Positions 34,507 to 44,869 of a stretch of 64,000 nt of DNA are shown piece by piece (within the stretch, counting starts at the first letter, position 1; each line of letters begins with the position of its first letter). The translations under genes and the position numbers were made by a program. Below the pieces are notes generated by a model. That model searched no databases, was not told where the DNA came from, and saw nothing but the letters and a program-made list of their open reading frames with translations. This DNA is from Streptomyces venezuelae (GTDB taxonomy: Bacteria > Actinomycetota > Actinomycetes > Streptomycetales > Streptomycetaceae), in assembly GCF_008642315.1 (NCBI RefSeq), contig NZ_CP029192.1:1922001-1986000 (forward strand), read 5' to 3'.

Positions 34507-35520
34507 ATGAAGCAACGATTCCTGGGCCGGACCGGGCTGCGCGTCAGCGAACTCTGCTTCGGCGCGATGACGTTCGGCAGCGGCGCGGACGAGGCGACGT
34601 CGCACCGCATGCTGGACACGTTCACGGAGGCCGGCGGCACGTTCGTCGACACGGCCGACATGTACGGACGCGGTCTGTCGGAGGAGATCCTCGGCCGCTG
34701 GCTCAAGGGCCGCCGCAGGGACGAACTCGTCGTCGCCACCAAGGTGTTCGCCACGATGAGCGACGCGCCGAACGCCGGCGGCCTGAGCCGCAAACACATC
34801 GTGTCCGCCGTCGACGCGAGCCTGCGGCGGCTCGGCACCGACTACATCGACCTCTACCAGACGCACGTGTGGGACGCGACGACGCCCGTTGAGGAGACCC
34901 TGTCCACCCTGGACACCCTCGTGAAAGCGGGCAAGGTCCGCTACCTGGGCGCGAGCAACCACTCCGGAGCACAGCTGCAGAAGGCCCTCGACGTGGCGCG
35001 GGCGCACGACTGGGAGCCGTACGCGTGCCTGCAGCCGTTCTACAACCTGCTCGGGCGTGACATCGAGTGGGAGCTGCTGCCGCTCAGCGAGGCGGAGGGC
35101 GTCGGCGTCATCCCGTACAGCCCGCTGCACGGCGGCTGGCTCTCGGGCAAGTTCCGGCGGGGCATGACGGCCCCGCCGGAGGGCACGCGGGGCGCGGGCA
35201 GCTGGGAGGAGCAGGCCACGGAGGACACGTGGCGGGTCGTCGACGCGGTCCTGGAGGTCGCCGGGGAGACCGGGCGCTCCCCGGCGCAGGTGGCGCTGCG
35301 CTGGCTCCTCCAGCAGCCCGGTGTGACCGCGCCGATCGTCGGGGCCCGCTCCGTCGAGCAGCTGACCGACAACCTGGGTTGCGTGGAATGGGAGTTGACG
35401 GAAGGGCAGCGGGAGCGGCTCACGGAGGCGAGCGCCCGGCCGCTGCCCTACCCGTACAACGTCCTCGCGCACTACCCGGGCCGCGAGCCGCGGGTCGGCC
35501 CGCGCACCGACAACAGCTGA
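34507..35520 (+). CDS. Aldo/keto reductase
   Basis: The 337-residue NADPH-dependent oxidoreductase has a TIM barrel. Catalytic residues are visible: Asp and Tyr in [16 protein letters not shown], Lys in VVATKVF and His in LYQTHVWD. The C-terminal cofactor pocket is [12 protein letters not shown]. It most resembles the YajO/YghZ-type reductases acting on small aldehydes. It starts 53 bases after treZ with its own GGGAGG, so it may be co-transcribed, but a link to trehalose metabolism is not evident. Confidence 0.9.
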   Translation: MKQRFLGRTGLRVSELCFGAMTFGSGADEATSHRMLDTFTEAGGTFVDTADMYGRGLSEEILGRWLKGRRRDELVVATKVFATMSDAPNAGGLSRKHIVSAVDASLRRLGTDYIDLYQTHVWDATTPVEETLSTLDTLVKAGKVRYLGASNHSGAQLQKALDVARAHDWEPYACLQPFYNLLGRDIEWELLPLSEAEGVGVIPYSPLHGGWLSGKFRRGMTAPPEGTRGAGSWEEQATEDTWRVVDAVLEVAGETGRSPAQVALRWLLQQPGVTAPIVGARSVEQLTDNLGCVEWELTEGQRERLTEASARPLPYPYNVLAHYPGREPRVGPRTDNS

Positions 35521-35558
35521 CCGCTGCCCTTGTCCTTCGGACGGCTACTGGCCGCGAG

Positions 35559-36683
35559 TCAGTCGACGATCGCCATCTCGCGGGCGGTGGTGTTGAGCCG
35601 CCGGCCGCCGCCCTCGGTGACCGTCACGATGTCCTCGATGCGCACTCCGAAGCGGCCCGGCAGGTAGATGCCGGGCTCCACGGAGAAGCACATGCCGGGC
35701 ACGAGGGGCTGCTCCTCGCCCTCGATCATGTAGGGCGGTTCGTGGGTGGTGACCCCGATGCCGTGTCCGGTGCGGTGGATGAAGTACTCGCCGTAGCCGA
35801 ACTCGGTGATCACGTCGCGGGCCGCGCGGTCGATGTCCTGGCAGGCCACGCCGGGCCGCACCGCCGCGCAGCCTGCCGCCTGCGCCTCGCGCACCACGTC
35901 GTGGACGCGCTGCTCCTCGGCGGTCGGCTCCCCGACGTGGACGGTGCGGGAGGTGTCCGAGCCGTAGCCGTGCAGCAGCCCGCCGAAGTCGAGGACGACC
36001 ATGTCGCCCCGTTCGATGACGCGGTCGCCCGCCTCGTGGTGCGGGTTGGCGCCGTTGGGCCCTGAGCCGACGACGGTGAAGTCCACCTGCGCATGCCCGA
36101 ACCGCCGCAGCAGATCGGCGAGATCAGCGGCGACGTCCGTCTCCCTGCGGCCCGCGAAGGACACCTTCTGGATCTCCTCGTACGCCGCGTCGGCCGCCGC
36201 GCCCGCAGCCGCGAGGCGCTCCAGCTCGGCCTCGTCCTTCACCGCGCGGAGCATGGGCAGCGCCTGTGTGAGCGAGACGTAGGAGGTGCCGGGCAGTGCC
36301 TGCTGGAAGCCGAGCAGGTGCATCGCCCAGGCGTTGTCGCTCACTCCGAAGCGACCCGATACGTCCAGGAGGGGCGCGGTGACGGCATACGGGTCCTTGC
36401 CGTCCGTCCAGTCCCGCAGGGTGAGCGCGGGGGCGCCCGCGGCGCGTGCGGCGTCCGGTGCCTCCAGGGTCGGCACGACGAGGACGGGGTCCTGTCCGGC
36501 CGCGAGCACGAGGAGCGTCAGGCGCTCGGTGTCCGCGGTCGGCCGGTAGCCGGTGAGCCACACGAGGTCGGGCCCCGGGGCGACGAGCAGGCCCGCCAGA
36601 CCCGCGTCCGCGGCCGTGGCGGCGGCCCGCTCCATACGTGCTCGGTAGTCGTCGGCGGTGAAGGGCGCGGGCGCGCTGCTCAT
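35559..36683 (-). CDS. M24 family aminopeptidase (Xaa-Pro peptidase-like)
   Basis: The 374-residue protein starts at the ATG at 36681-36683, behind a strong GGGAGG. It has a creatinase-like N-terminal domain (1-135) and a pita-bread catalytic domain. The metal ligands are in order: Asp in VVLDFGG, Asp in GYGSDTSRTV, His in RTGHGIGVTTHEPP, Glu in FSVEPGIY and Glu in VRIEDIV. It cleaves N-terminal residues ahead of proline, probably in peptide turnover in the cytoplasm. Confidence 0.93.
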   Translation of the reverse strand: MSSAPAPFTADDYRARMERAAATAADAGLAGLLVAPGPDLVWLTGYRPTADTERLTLLVLAAGQDPVLVVPTLEAPDAARAAGAPALTLRDWTDGKDPYAVTAPLLDVSGRFGVSDNAWAMHLLGFQQALPGTSYVSLTQALPMLRAVKDEAELERLAAAGAAADAAYEEIQKVSFAGRRETDVAADLADLLRRFGHAQVDFTVVGSGPNGANPHHEAGDRVIERGDMVVLDFGGLLHGYGSDTSRTVHVGEPTAEEQRVHDVVREAQAAGCAAVRPGVACQDIDRAARDVITEFGYGEYFIHRTGHGIGVTTHEPPYMIEGEEQPLVPGMCFSVEPGIYLPGRFGVRIEDIVTVTEGGGRRLNTTAREMAIVD

Positions 36684-36769
36684 GGTGACCTCCCTGTAGT
36701 CCACGCCAGAGATCCTGCCCCTCGCCGCGCGGGACCGCGAGCCCGGGGCGGGGATTGTGAGAGGGGCCC

Positions 36770-38074
36770 TCAGGTCACTACGCCGGGCCGCGCCGCCAGG
36801 ACTTGGCGCGCACCGCTCGCGTGGCGCACCGTCAGGGTCACGGTGCTGCCGGCCCGGGCTCGACCGACCCGCATGGCGAGCTCGGCGGCCGAGCCGATCC
36901 GGGCCCCGCCGAACACGACCACGGTGTCGCCGCGCACGAGTCCCGCGGCGTGTCCGGGCCCCGGCACGTGCACCCCGACGAGCAGGGCACCGCCCGCGCC
37001 GCGGGGGGCGTCGACGGCTTCGATGCCGAGGGCGGCGGCGGGAGGGCGTGGACGCGGTGCGGAGGCGCGAGGGCCGGGGGTGGGGCGTTCCGGGGCGGCC
37101 AACGGTGTGCCGGGCCCGGGGGCGGCCCCCGGCCCGGCGCGCCCGGCCGCCGCCTTCTGCGTCCCGGCGAGCTTGCTCATGCCGATGACGGTGGCGCTCA
37201 CGGTTCCGATGCCGATGCCCGAGAGCACGAGGGCGGCAGCGCAGAGGAGCCCGAGGAGCAGCGTCGTCAACCGCCTGCCGCGACGCCGGGCGGCGTGGGG
37301 GCGGTGGGTTCCGCGAGGCGTACGCAGCCGGCGGAGACGTGGGGCGGGGGTGTGGGCGGGGGCGGTACGCGCGGGGCTCGGGCCTGGGCTGCTGCCCAGG
37401 TCGCCCGCGTCAGCGGGTACGCCTGAACTCCGGGCAGCGTGCCGCCCAGACCCCTCACGCACCCCAGGGCCGACCTCCCACTCCGAGCCTTCCCCCCAGC
37501 CGAAAGCCTGCCCAGCCCCCTGCCCCTGGCCGACACCTCCACCGAGCCCCACGGCCGAATCCCGGCCGGACTCCCGGCCACGACTCCCGCCCTGGCCCCA
37601 GTCGGCGTCCTCTCGGCCCGACTCCCCGCCCATGTCCTGACCGGGCCCCCGACCAGCGCCCTGGACCATGTCCCAACCCGAGTCCCAGCCACGCCCCTCC
37701 CCCGTCCTCCTACCGGCATCCCGGCCAGGGCCCCCCACCGAGTCCCAGCCGGGAGCGCGGCCAGAACCCTCGCCCACCTCCTGTTCAGAACCCCGGCCGA
37801 AGCCCCGGCCCCCATCCCGACGCCGGGCCCGGTCGGTATCCCGGCATGACCCCTGACCCATGCCTGGGTCGGAACCCCCACCGGACCCCCCGCCCGCACC
37901 GGGGCCAGATCCCCCATCCATGTCCTGGCCGGAACCCCAGGCCGAGTCCTGGTCCAAGCCCCAGCCCGGGCCCCGATCCGGACCCCGGTCGGAGCCCTCG
38001 CCGGGAGCCGGGTCGGGGGTGCGGGCGGGGTTTCGGCCAGGCATCGGCTTGGGACGGAACGTGGTGTGGTCCAT
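36770..38074 (-). CDS. Membrane PDZ-domain protein with long low-complexity N-terminus
   Basis: The 434-residue protein starts at an ATG with GGAGG upstream. Residues 1-220 are almost only Gly, Asp, Ser, Arg, Gln, Pro and Trp, in degenerate G-x-G-x-D-x-G-type repeats. A basic stretch and one membrane helix (LTTLLLGLLCAAALVLSG) follow near residue 270. The last 95 residues are a PDZ domain (GALLVGVHVPGPGHAAGLVRGDTVVVFGG). The positively charged side precedes the helix, so the disordered part should be cytoplasmic and the PDZ domain outside. No protease domain is present. It may recruit extracytoplasmic proteins. Confidence 0.75.
   Translation of the reverse strand: MDHTTFRPKPMPGRNPARTPDPAPGEGSDRGPDRGPGWGLDQDSAWGSGQDMDGGSGPGAGGGSGGGSDPGMGQGSCRDTDRARRRDGGRGFGRGSEQEVGEGSGRAPGWDSVGGPGRDAGRRTGEGRGWDSGWDMVQGAGRGPGQDMGGESGREDADWGQGGSRGRESGRDSAVGLGGGVGQGQGAGQAFGWGEGSEWEVGPGVREGSGRHAARSSGVPADAGDLGSSPGPSPARTAPAHTPAPRLRRLRTPRGTHRPHAARRRGRRLTTLLLGLLCAAALVLSGIGIGTVSATVIGMSKLAGTQKAAAGRAGPGAAPGPGTPLAAPERPTPGPRASAPRPRPPAAALGIEAVDAPRGAGGALLVGVHVPGPGHAAGLVRGDTVVVFGGARIGSAAELAMRVGRARAGSTVTLTVRHASGARQVLAARPGVVT
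37440..38040. repeat. Degenerate Gly/Asp-coding minisatellite within the PDZ gene
   Basis: About 600 bases are strikingly C-rich on the plus strand (repeating units like CCCAGCC, CCGAGTCC and CCCGGCC, each spaced by 6-18 bases). They encode the repeating Gly-x-Gly-x-Asp peptide of the PDZ protein. The strand asymmetry contrasts with neighbours and suggests expansion by slippage. Confidence 0.6.
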
Positions 38075-38123
38075 GGGGCGCCTCCGGCCACAGCTCTACC
38101 CGGAGTGAGCCCTCGTCGACGCC

Positions 38124-38993
38124 TCACGAACGGGTGATGTCCAGCTGAGCGGTCAGCGTTCGGGCGGGGCCTCGGAGCGTGCCGGTGTGGAGGAGTTCCG
38201 TGCGGTGGACGACGCGGGGTGTCGTCAGGGGTACGGCGACGGTGCCCCGTGACTCCTCCGCCACCCACCGCGGCAGCAGGGCGAGGCCGTGGCCCGCGGC
38301 GACCAGCGCGGTGAGGGTGCGCAGGTCCGTGCCGTCGTAGCGCAGGGCGGGGCGGAAGCCCGACGTGCCGGACGCGGCGCGGAGTTGGGCCAGCGGCAGC
38401 CCCGTGTCGGGGGCGTCGATCCAGCGGGCGTCCACCAGGTCACCGAGGCGCAGACCCCTGCGGCGGGCCAGCGGGTGGTCCTCGGTGAGGAGCACGGCCA
38501 CGGGTTCCTCACCGAGGCCCCGCACGCCCAGCGGGGCGACGTCCGGCAGGCGCAGGGGGTCGCTGGGCGCCGCGAGTCCGTCGACCAGGCCGAGGTCGGC
38601 GGCGCCCGTCGCGACGGCCCCGGGGACCTCGTCGCGCGGCAGCACGGCGAGGGTGACGCCCGCCGCGGGGAGCGCACGCACCGTACGCGGTGTCAGCGCG
38701 GTCGACGTGGCCGCGAGCGTCAGCCCCTGCTCGGGCGCGGCCGCCATGCGGACGACCTCCGCGCGGGCCGCGTCCAGGCGCAGCAGCAGTGGGCCCGCGT
38801 GCTCCAGGAGACGGGCGCCCGCCGGGGTGGGGGCCACCGGTCGGCGGGTGAGCAGGGCCGCGCCGAGGTCCTGCTCCAGGGCGGCGATGTGCTGGGAGAC
38901 GGCGGACTGGGTGTAGCCGAGCTCGCGGGCAGCCTCGGAGAAGGAGGCGAGGCGGGCGACCGTCACGTACGTGCGCAGGAGGTGCGGGTCCAT
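38124..38993 (-). CDS. LysR-family transcriptional regulator
   Basis: The 289-residue protein starts at ATG (MDPHLLRTYVTVARLASFS). The helix-turn-helix is SFSEAARELGYTQSAVSQHI, followed by the linker helix AALEQDLGAALLTRRPV and a periplasmic-binding-protein-like effector domain. It is divergent from the amidotransferase-like gene across 174 bases, its probable target. The gap holds an ATCA-rich stretch (GCCATCACCGCCATCACTGCCATC) and T-N11-A-like sites. Confidence 0.9.
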   Translation of the reverse strand: MDPHLLRTYVTVARLASFSEAARELGYTQSAVSQHIAALEQDLGAALLTRRPVAPTPAGARLLEHAGPLLLRLDAARAEVVRMAAAPEQGLTLAATSTALTPRTVRALPAAGVTLAVLPRDEVPGAVATGAADLGLVDGLAAPSDPLRLPDVAPLGVRGLGEEPVAVLLTEDHPLARRRGLRLGDLVDARWIDAPDTGLPLAQLRAASGTSGFRPALRYDGTDLRTLTALVAAGHGLALLPRWVAEESRGTVAVPLTTPRVVHRTELLHTGTLRGPARTLTAQLDITRS

Positions 38994-39167
38994 GGCCGCA
39001 AGGATCCCCCGGCGGCCGGGGCCACGATCACCAGGGTGGATGCCCGGCCGCCGTCCTGCGGCCGCCTGCCCATCGCCATCACCGCCATCACTGCCATCAG
39101 GAACGCTGATGGAGCATGCAGCAATCATCGTTGGACGTGAACTGAGGCGCCCGACCAGGATGACCGC

Positions 39168-39887
39168 ATGACCACAGACACCCGCGCCGCCCGCCTCGCC
39201 CTCGTCGGCGACCGCTCCCCCAACGTCACCTCCCACACCCGGATCCCGCTCCTCCTGGACGCCCTCGCCGCCCAGGACCGCCTCGTCCTCGACGCGTACT
39301 GGATCCCGACCGAGGACGCCGAGGAGCCGGACGCCGTGCGCGGCTTCGACGCCGTGTGGGTGGTGCCGGGCAGCCCCTACCGCAGCGAGGCCGGGGCGCT
39401 CGCCGCGATCCGCGCGGCGCGCGAGGACGGCGTGCCGTTCCTCGGTACGTGCGGCGGCTTCCAGCACACGCTCCTGGAGTACGCCCGGAACGTGTGCGGC
39501 CTGACCGACGTCGCCCACGCCGAGAACGATCCCGACGCCGACGACCTGCTCCTCACCCCGCTCGCCTGCTCGCTGGTCGGCCACGAGGGCACGGTGACCA
39601 TCGCGGAGGGCTCGCTCGCCGAGTCCGTCGTGGGCGCCCGCAGGTCGATCGAGCGCTACCACTGCTCGTACGGCCCCACCGCCCACCTCGACACGCTGCG
39701 CGCGCACGGCCTGCGGTTCTCCGGTGAGGACGAGGAGGGCCAGGTGCGGATGGCCGAACTCCCCGGCCACCCCTTCTTCCTGGCCTCCCTCTTCCAGCCG
39801 GAGCTGTCCGGCGACGGCTCGCGGCCGCACCCGATCGTGCGGGCCCTGGCACGAGCCGCCGTCCGGCACGCGGGCGTGGCCGCGTGA
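39168..39887 (+). CDS. CTP synthase C-terminal-related glutamine amidotransferase-like protein
   Basis: The 239-residue protein has the class I amidotransferase fold. The nucleophile elbow is FLGTCGGFQHTLLEYARN (Cys95), and the C-terminal His-Glu pair is in HPFFLASLFQPELSG. The sequence corresponds to the C-terminal domain of PyrG without its synthase domain, a family sometimes annotated as CTP synthase C-terminal region-related protein. Its partner synthase and role are unknown. AGGA precedes the ATG. It is divergent from a LysR gene. Confidence 0.82.
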   Translation: MTTDTRAARLALVGDRSPNVTSHTRIPLLLDALAAQDRLVLDAYWIPTEDAEEPDAVRGFDAVWVVPGSPYRSEAGALAAIRAAREDGVPFLGTCGGFQHTLLEYARNVCGLTDVAHAENDPDADDLLLTPLACSLVGHEGTVTIAEGSLAESVVGARRSIERYHCSYGPTAHLDTLRAHGLRFSGEDEEGQVRMAELPGHPFFLASLFQPELSGDGSRPHPIVRALARAAVRHAGVAA

Positions 39888-39912
39888 TTCCATCCGGCCG
39901 ACTGGCCGCCGG

Positions 39913-41856
39913 CTAGCCGTCGTGGTCCCCGTGACCACCCCCGTGCCCGGCGCCGTGGTCGAACTTCAGGGCCTCCTTGGGCATCACCACGAAGGGCCGC
40001 ATCATCCCCATGTCCTCGTGCTCCAGGAAGTGGCAGTGGTACATGAAGCGGCCGTACGCCCCGTCGAACTTGCCCATGACGCGCAGCATCTGACCGCCGG
40101 GCACGCGGAAGACGTCCTTCCAGCCGCGCTCGTTCGGGGCCAGCGGCGCGGGCCGCCGCGGGTCGACGGCGATGGGCGCGCGCGTACCGCCGATGGTGAC
40201 GTCGAAGCCCGAGACGTCGCAGGTGTCCCTGCCGAGGAGCTGGAAGTCCGCCAGGTGGATGTGCATCGGGTGCAGCACCGGCGGGTTCGCGGCGAGGTTC
40301 AGGAACGTCCACTGTTCGTGGCTGCCCTCGGCGATGGTGATGCCGAGGCCGTCGTTGAACGTGCGGGCGATCCTTCGGTACGTCTTGACCTTGCCGTCGT
40401 CCCCGCGCAGCTGGATGATCCCCTCGGTCGGCACCTGGACGTCACCCGGCTTCTCGACCTCGGCCATCTCCCAGATCTCCGGGTGGCCGCCGCCTCCCTT
40501 GGTGGCGGGCGGGGTGAGCACGATCAGCCGGTGGCCGTGCGCGATGTCGTGCGTGAGCGGGCGGAAGGAGCCCGAGAGGACCTCCGGCAGTTCGAAGGTG
40601 TCCGGCTCCGCGCACTCGCCCACCCGGAACTCCATGACCTGCGGATAGCGCACGTCGTTCGCCACGTCGGGAACGCCGGGCGGCTGCGCCCGCCCCTTGT
40701 TGACCAGCCGCAGCCGCTGCCCGGCGAGCTCCCGGAAGTCGATGAGCAGGTCCATGCGCTCGGCCGGGGCGACGGTGAGCGTGGGCAGCGCCCCTTCGAA
40801 GTCGACGGGCACGGGGCGCGGCAGGAGCCCGCCGTCGCTGCCGATCTGGTGGAGGACGCCCCGCACGGGGTTGTTGTCCTCGTCGACGAGCACGAGGTCG
40901 TAGATGCGGGCGTTCGACGCGTTGACCAGGCGGAAGCGGTACCAGGCCGGGTCCACGTCCGCGTACGGCCAGATGCGGCCGTTGACCGTCGTGTAGGGAC
41001 CCGAGAAGGGCAGGGTGACCGGCTTGCCCGTCTCGGCGTTTTTGGGGTCGACGATGGTGGTCTTGTGCAGGAGGCGGCCGTTCAGCCGGCCGTCCCCCTC
41101 GTCCGTGTCCAGGTTCCTGTCGGCGATGAGCAGCGGGATCTCCCGCTCGCCGCAGGGCAGTTGCAGCGCGTCCTCCTCGTCGTCCCTGACCAGATAGGTG
41201 CCGTACAGACCCGCCATCACGTTCCAGCGCGTGATGTTCATGGCATGGTCGTGGTACCACCACTGCACCGCCTGGTGGTCGTTCGGGTACTCGGAGAGCT
41301 GTGCGTCTCCGTACCCCACGGCGTTGTCCGCCCAGCCGTCGTTGCCGCCGCCCGTCTGCGCGCCGTGCAGATGCGTCACCGACCAGGCGGGCAGCGCCGC
41401 CACGTCCTTGTTCGGCTCGATGCCCCCGCGGCCCGGCAGGGTGTTGGGCGGCGGGTCCTTCTGCGGGTCGCCGCGCGGGGCCTCGACGGCCGTGACGGGA
41501 TACTCGCCCTGCGGAATGCGGTTGGTCCATGCGATCCGGACGCGCTGCCCGCGCCGCACCTCGATGGTGGGGCCCGGCACCGAGCCGTCATACCCCCACA
41601 TCAGGGTCGGCGGGAGCTGCGGGTGCAGGCGCACCCACGTCGGCCGCAGCGCGATCTCGGTCTCCTCCGGCACGTCGGCGGATGCGGGCCGCAGAACCGG
41701 TGGGACGGTCAACGGCGAGACGAACGGCGCCAGTTCCCCGTCGGCGGCACCCGTCCCCGCCGGTTCCGCCCCGGCAGCTTCCGGGCCGACGCCTTCCCTG
41801 CCGGCCACTTCCGCATCCGGCGACTCTTCCGTGCCGCGCTCAATGATGTCGGTCAA
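39913..41856 (-). CDS. Multicopper oxidase (phenoxazinone synthase/CotA-like)
   Basis: The protein has 647 residues from a TTG at 41854-41856 ([13 protein letters not shown]), preceded by GGGGGT; no in-frame ATG fits. Copper motifs are complete: [28 protein letters not shown] and the C-terminal [16 protein letters not shown] with the type 1 Cys and axial Met. Length and motifs match the phenoxazinone synthase/bilirubin oxidase/CotA branch. These enzymes oxidise phenols such as aminophenols with oxygen. A His/Gly-rich tail ([13 protein letters not shown]) may bind metal. No signal peptide is seen. The gene follows the geosmin synthase gene by 58 bases on the same strand, so co-transcription is likely. 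Confidence 0.9.
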   Translation of the reverse strand: MTDIIERGTEESPDAEVAGREGVGPEAAGAEPAGTGAADGELAPFVSPLTVPPVLRPASADVPEETEIALRPTWVRLHPQLPPTLMWGYDGSVPGPTIEVRRGQRVRIAWTNRIPQGEYPVTAVEAPRGDPQKDPPPNTLPGRGGIEPNKDVAALPAWSVTHLHGAQTGGGNDGWADNAVGYGDAQLSEYPNDHQAVQWWYHDHAMNITRWNVMAGLYGTYLVRDDEEDALQLPCGEREIPLLIADRNLDTDEGDGRLNGRLLHKTTIVDPKNAETGKPVTLPFSGPYTTVNGRIWPYADVDPAWYRFRLVNASNARIYDLVLVDEDNNPVRGVLHQIGSDGGLLPRPVPVDFEGALPTLTVAPAERMDLLIDFRELAGQRLRLVNKGRAQPPGVPDVANDVRYPQVMEFRVGECAEPDTFELPEVLSGSFRPLTHDIAHGHRLIVLTPPATKGGGGHPEIWEMAEVEKPGDVQVPTEGIIQLRGDDGKVKTYRRIARTFNDGLGITIAEGSHEQWTFLNLAANPPVLHPMHIHLADFQLLGRDTCDVSGFDVTIGGTRAPIAVDPRRPAPLAPNERGWKDVFRVPGGQMLRVMGKFDGAYGRFMYHCHFLEHEDMGMMRPFVVMPKEALKFDHGAGHGGGHGDHDG

Positions 41857-41914
41857 GATCGAACACCCCCGTGTTTTTCCCCCGTTTCGCGGCCGCCCGA
41901 CGACCGCCTTCACT

Positions 41915-44221
<2,307 letters not shown>

Positions 44222-44355
44222 TCACTTCGCCTTCGAGAGAGGCAAAGACGTGCGAAGGGCCGCCCGGTTCCGCGCCTGCGAATCCTGGGTTTCCCCTCGT
44301 GCGCACCGTTCACGCCTCTAGGCTGCCGACGATGCCCTCGGAAGGAAACACGTCC

Positions 44356-44835
44356 ATGACCGATGCGCCGCTGCGAGCGGAGCTGCTCCTGGACCGCGAG
44401 GTCCCCGAAGAACTGCGCCGCGAGCTGGTCGCCGCCTTCGAAGGACTCGGCGCTCCGCCGGTCCGGGTCCGGCACACCGTCGACCACCGCGGCGCCGCCG
44501 ACATCCCGTGGATCGTCCTCGCCTCGCTGCCTCTGCAGGCGTTCCTCACCGGGCTGGGTGCGGAGGCGGTCAAGGACGCGTACGAGGCGTTCAAGGGTGT
44601 CGTACGAAGGACCGCGCGGCCGGAGGTACGTGAGCCCCGTGCGGAGGGTGCGGCGCGGCCGATCGTGCTCCAGGACGCGTCCAGCGGCCTCGACATCGTG
44701 CTGGAGCCCGACCTTCCGGCCGAGGCGTACGAGCGGCTCACCACGCTCGACCTCGCGGAGTTCGCGGTGGGGCCGCTGCACTACGACCGCGACCGGGGCC
44801 GCTGGCGTTCGCTCCTCGACGAGGCCGCCGGCTGA
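44356..44835 (+). CDS. Small protein opening the CHAT/Hsp70 operon
   Basis: The protein has 159 residues from an ATG behind GAAGGA. The N-terminal part is alpha/beta (LRAELLLDREVPEELRREL). A hydrophobic helical segment (IPWIVLASLPLQAFLTGLG, residues about 55-75) could be membrane-associated, and EAVKDAYEAFKGVVRR follows. The C-terminal part is beta-rich (PIVLQDASSGLDIVLEPDLP). No family was recognised with certainty; the layout of a hydrophobic helix followed by a small beta domain recalls effector-associated adaptor proteins. It starts 34 bases before the TPR gene and is the first gene after the divergent geosmin locus, so the operon promoter lies in 44147-44355. Confidence 0.6.
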   Translation: MTDAPLRAELLLDREVPEELRRELVAAFEGLGAPPVRVRHTVDHRGAADIPWIVLASLPLQAFLTGLGAEAVKDAYEAFKGVVRRTARPEVREPRAEGAARPIVLQDASSGLDIVLEPDLPAEAYERLTTLDLAEFAVGPLHYDRDRGRWRSLLDEAAG

Positions 44836-44869
44836 CCCGGCCGCCACGGACCGGAATCGGGGGCCGACT

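Noticed and set aside
37339..38148. A Pro/Arg-rich plus-strand protein opposite the PDZ gene
   Set aside because: The minus-strand frame ends in a clear TM helix and PDZ domain and has a Shine-Dalgarno. The plus-strand Pro/Arg peptide is the mirror of Gly/Asp-coding repeats.
38994..39130. GCCATCACC-GCCATCACT-GCCATCAGG triplet as a direct-repeat operator
   Set aside because: It is a 9-base repeat in the LysR divergent gap, but LysR sites are dyads. The repeat could be chance in G+C-rich DNA, so it was not listed as a feature.
44356..44835. Assignment of the first operon gene to a known effector-associated family
   Set aside because: The layout is suggestive, but no residue-level signature could be matched from memory, so I left it unassigned.
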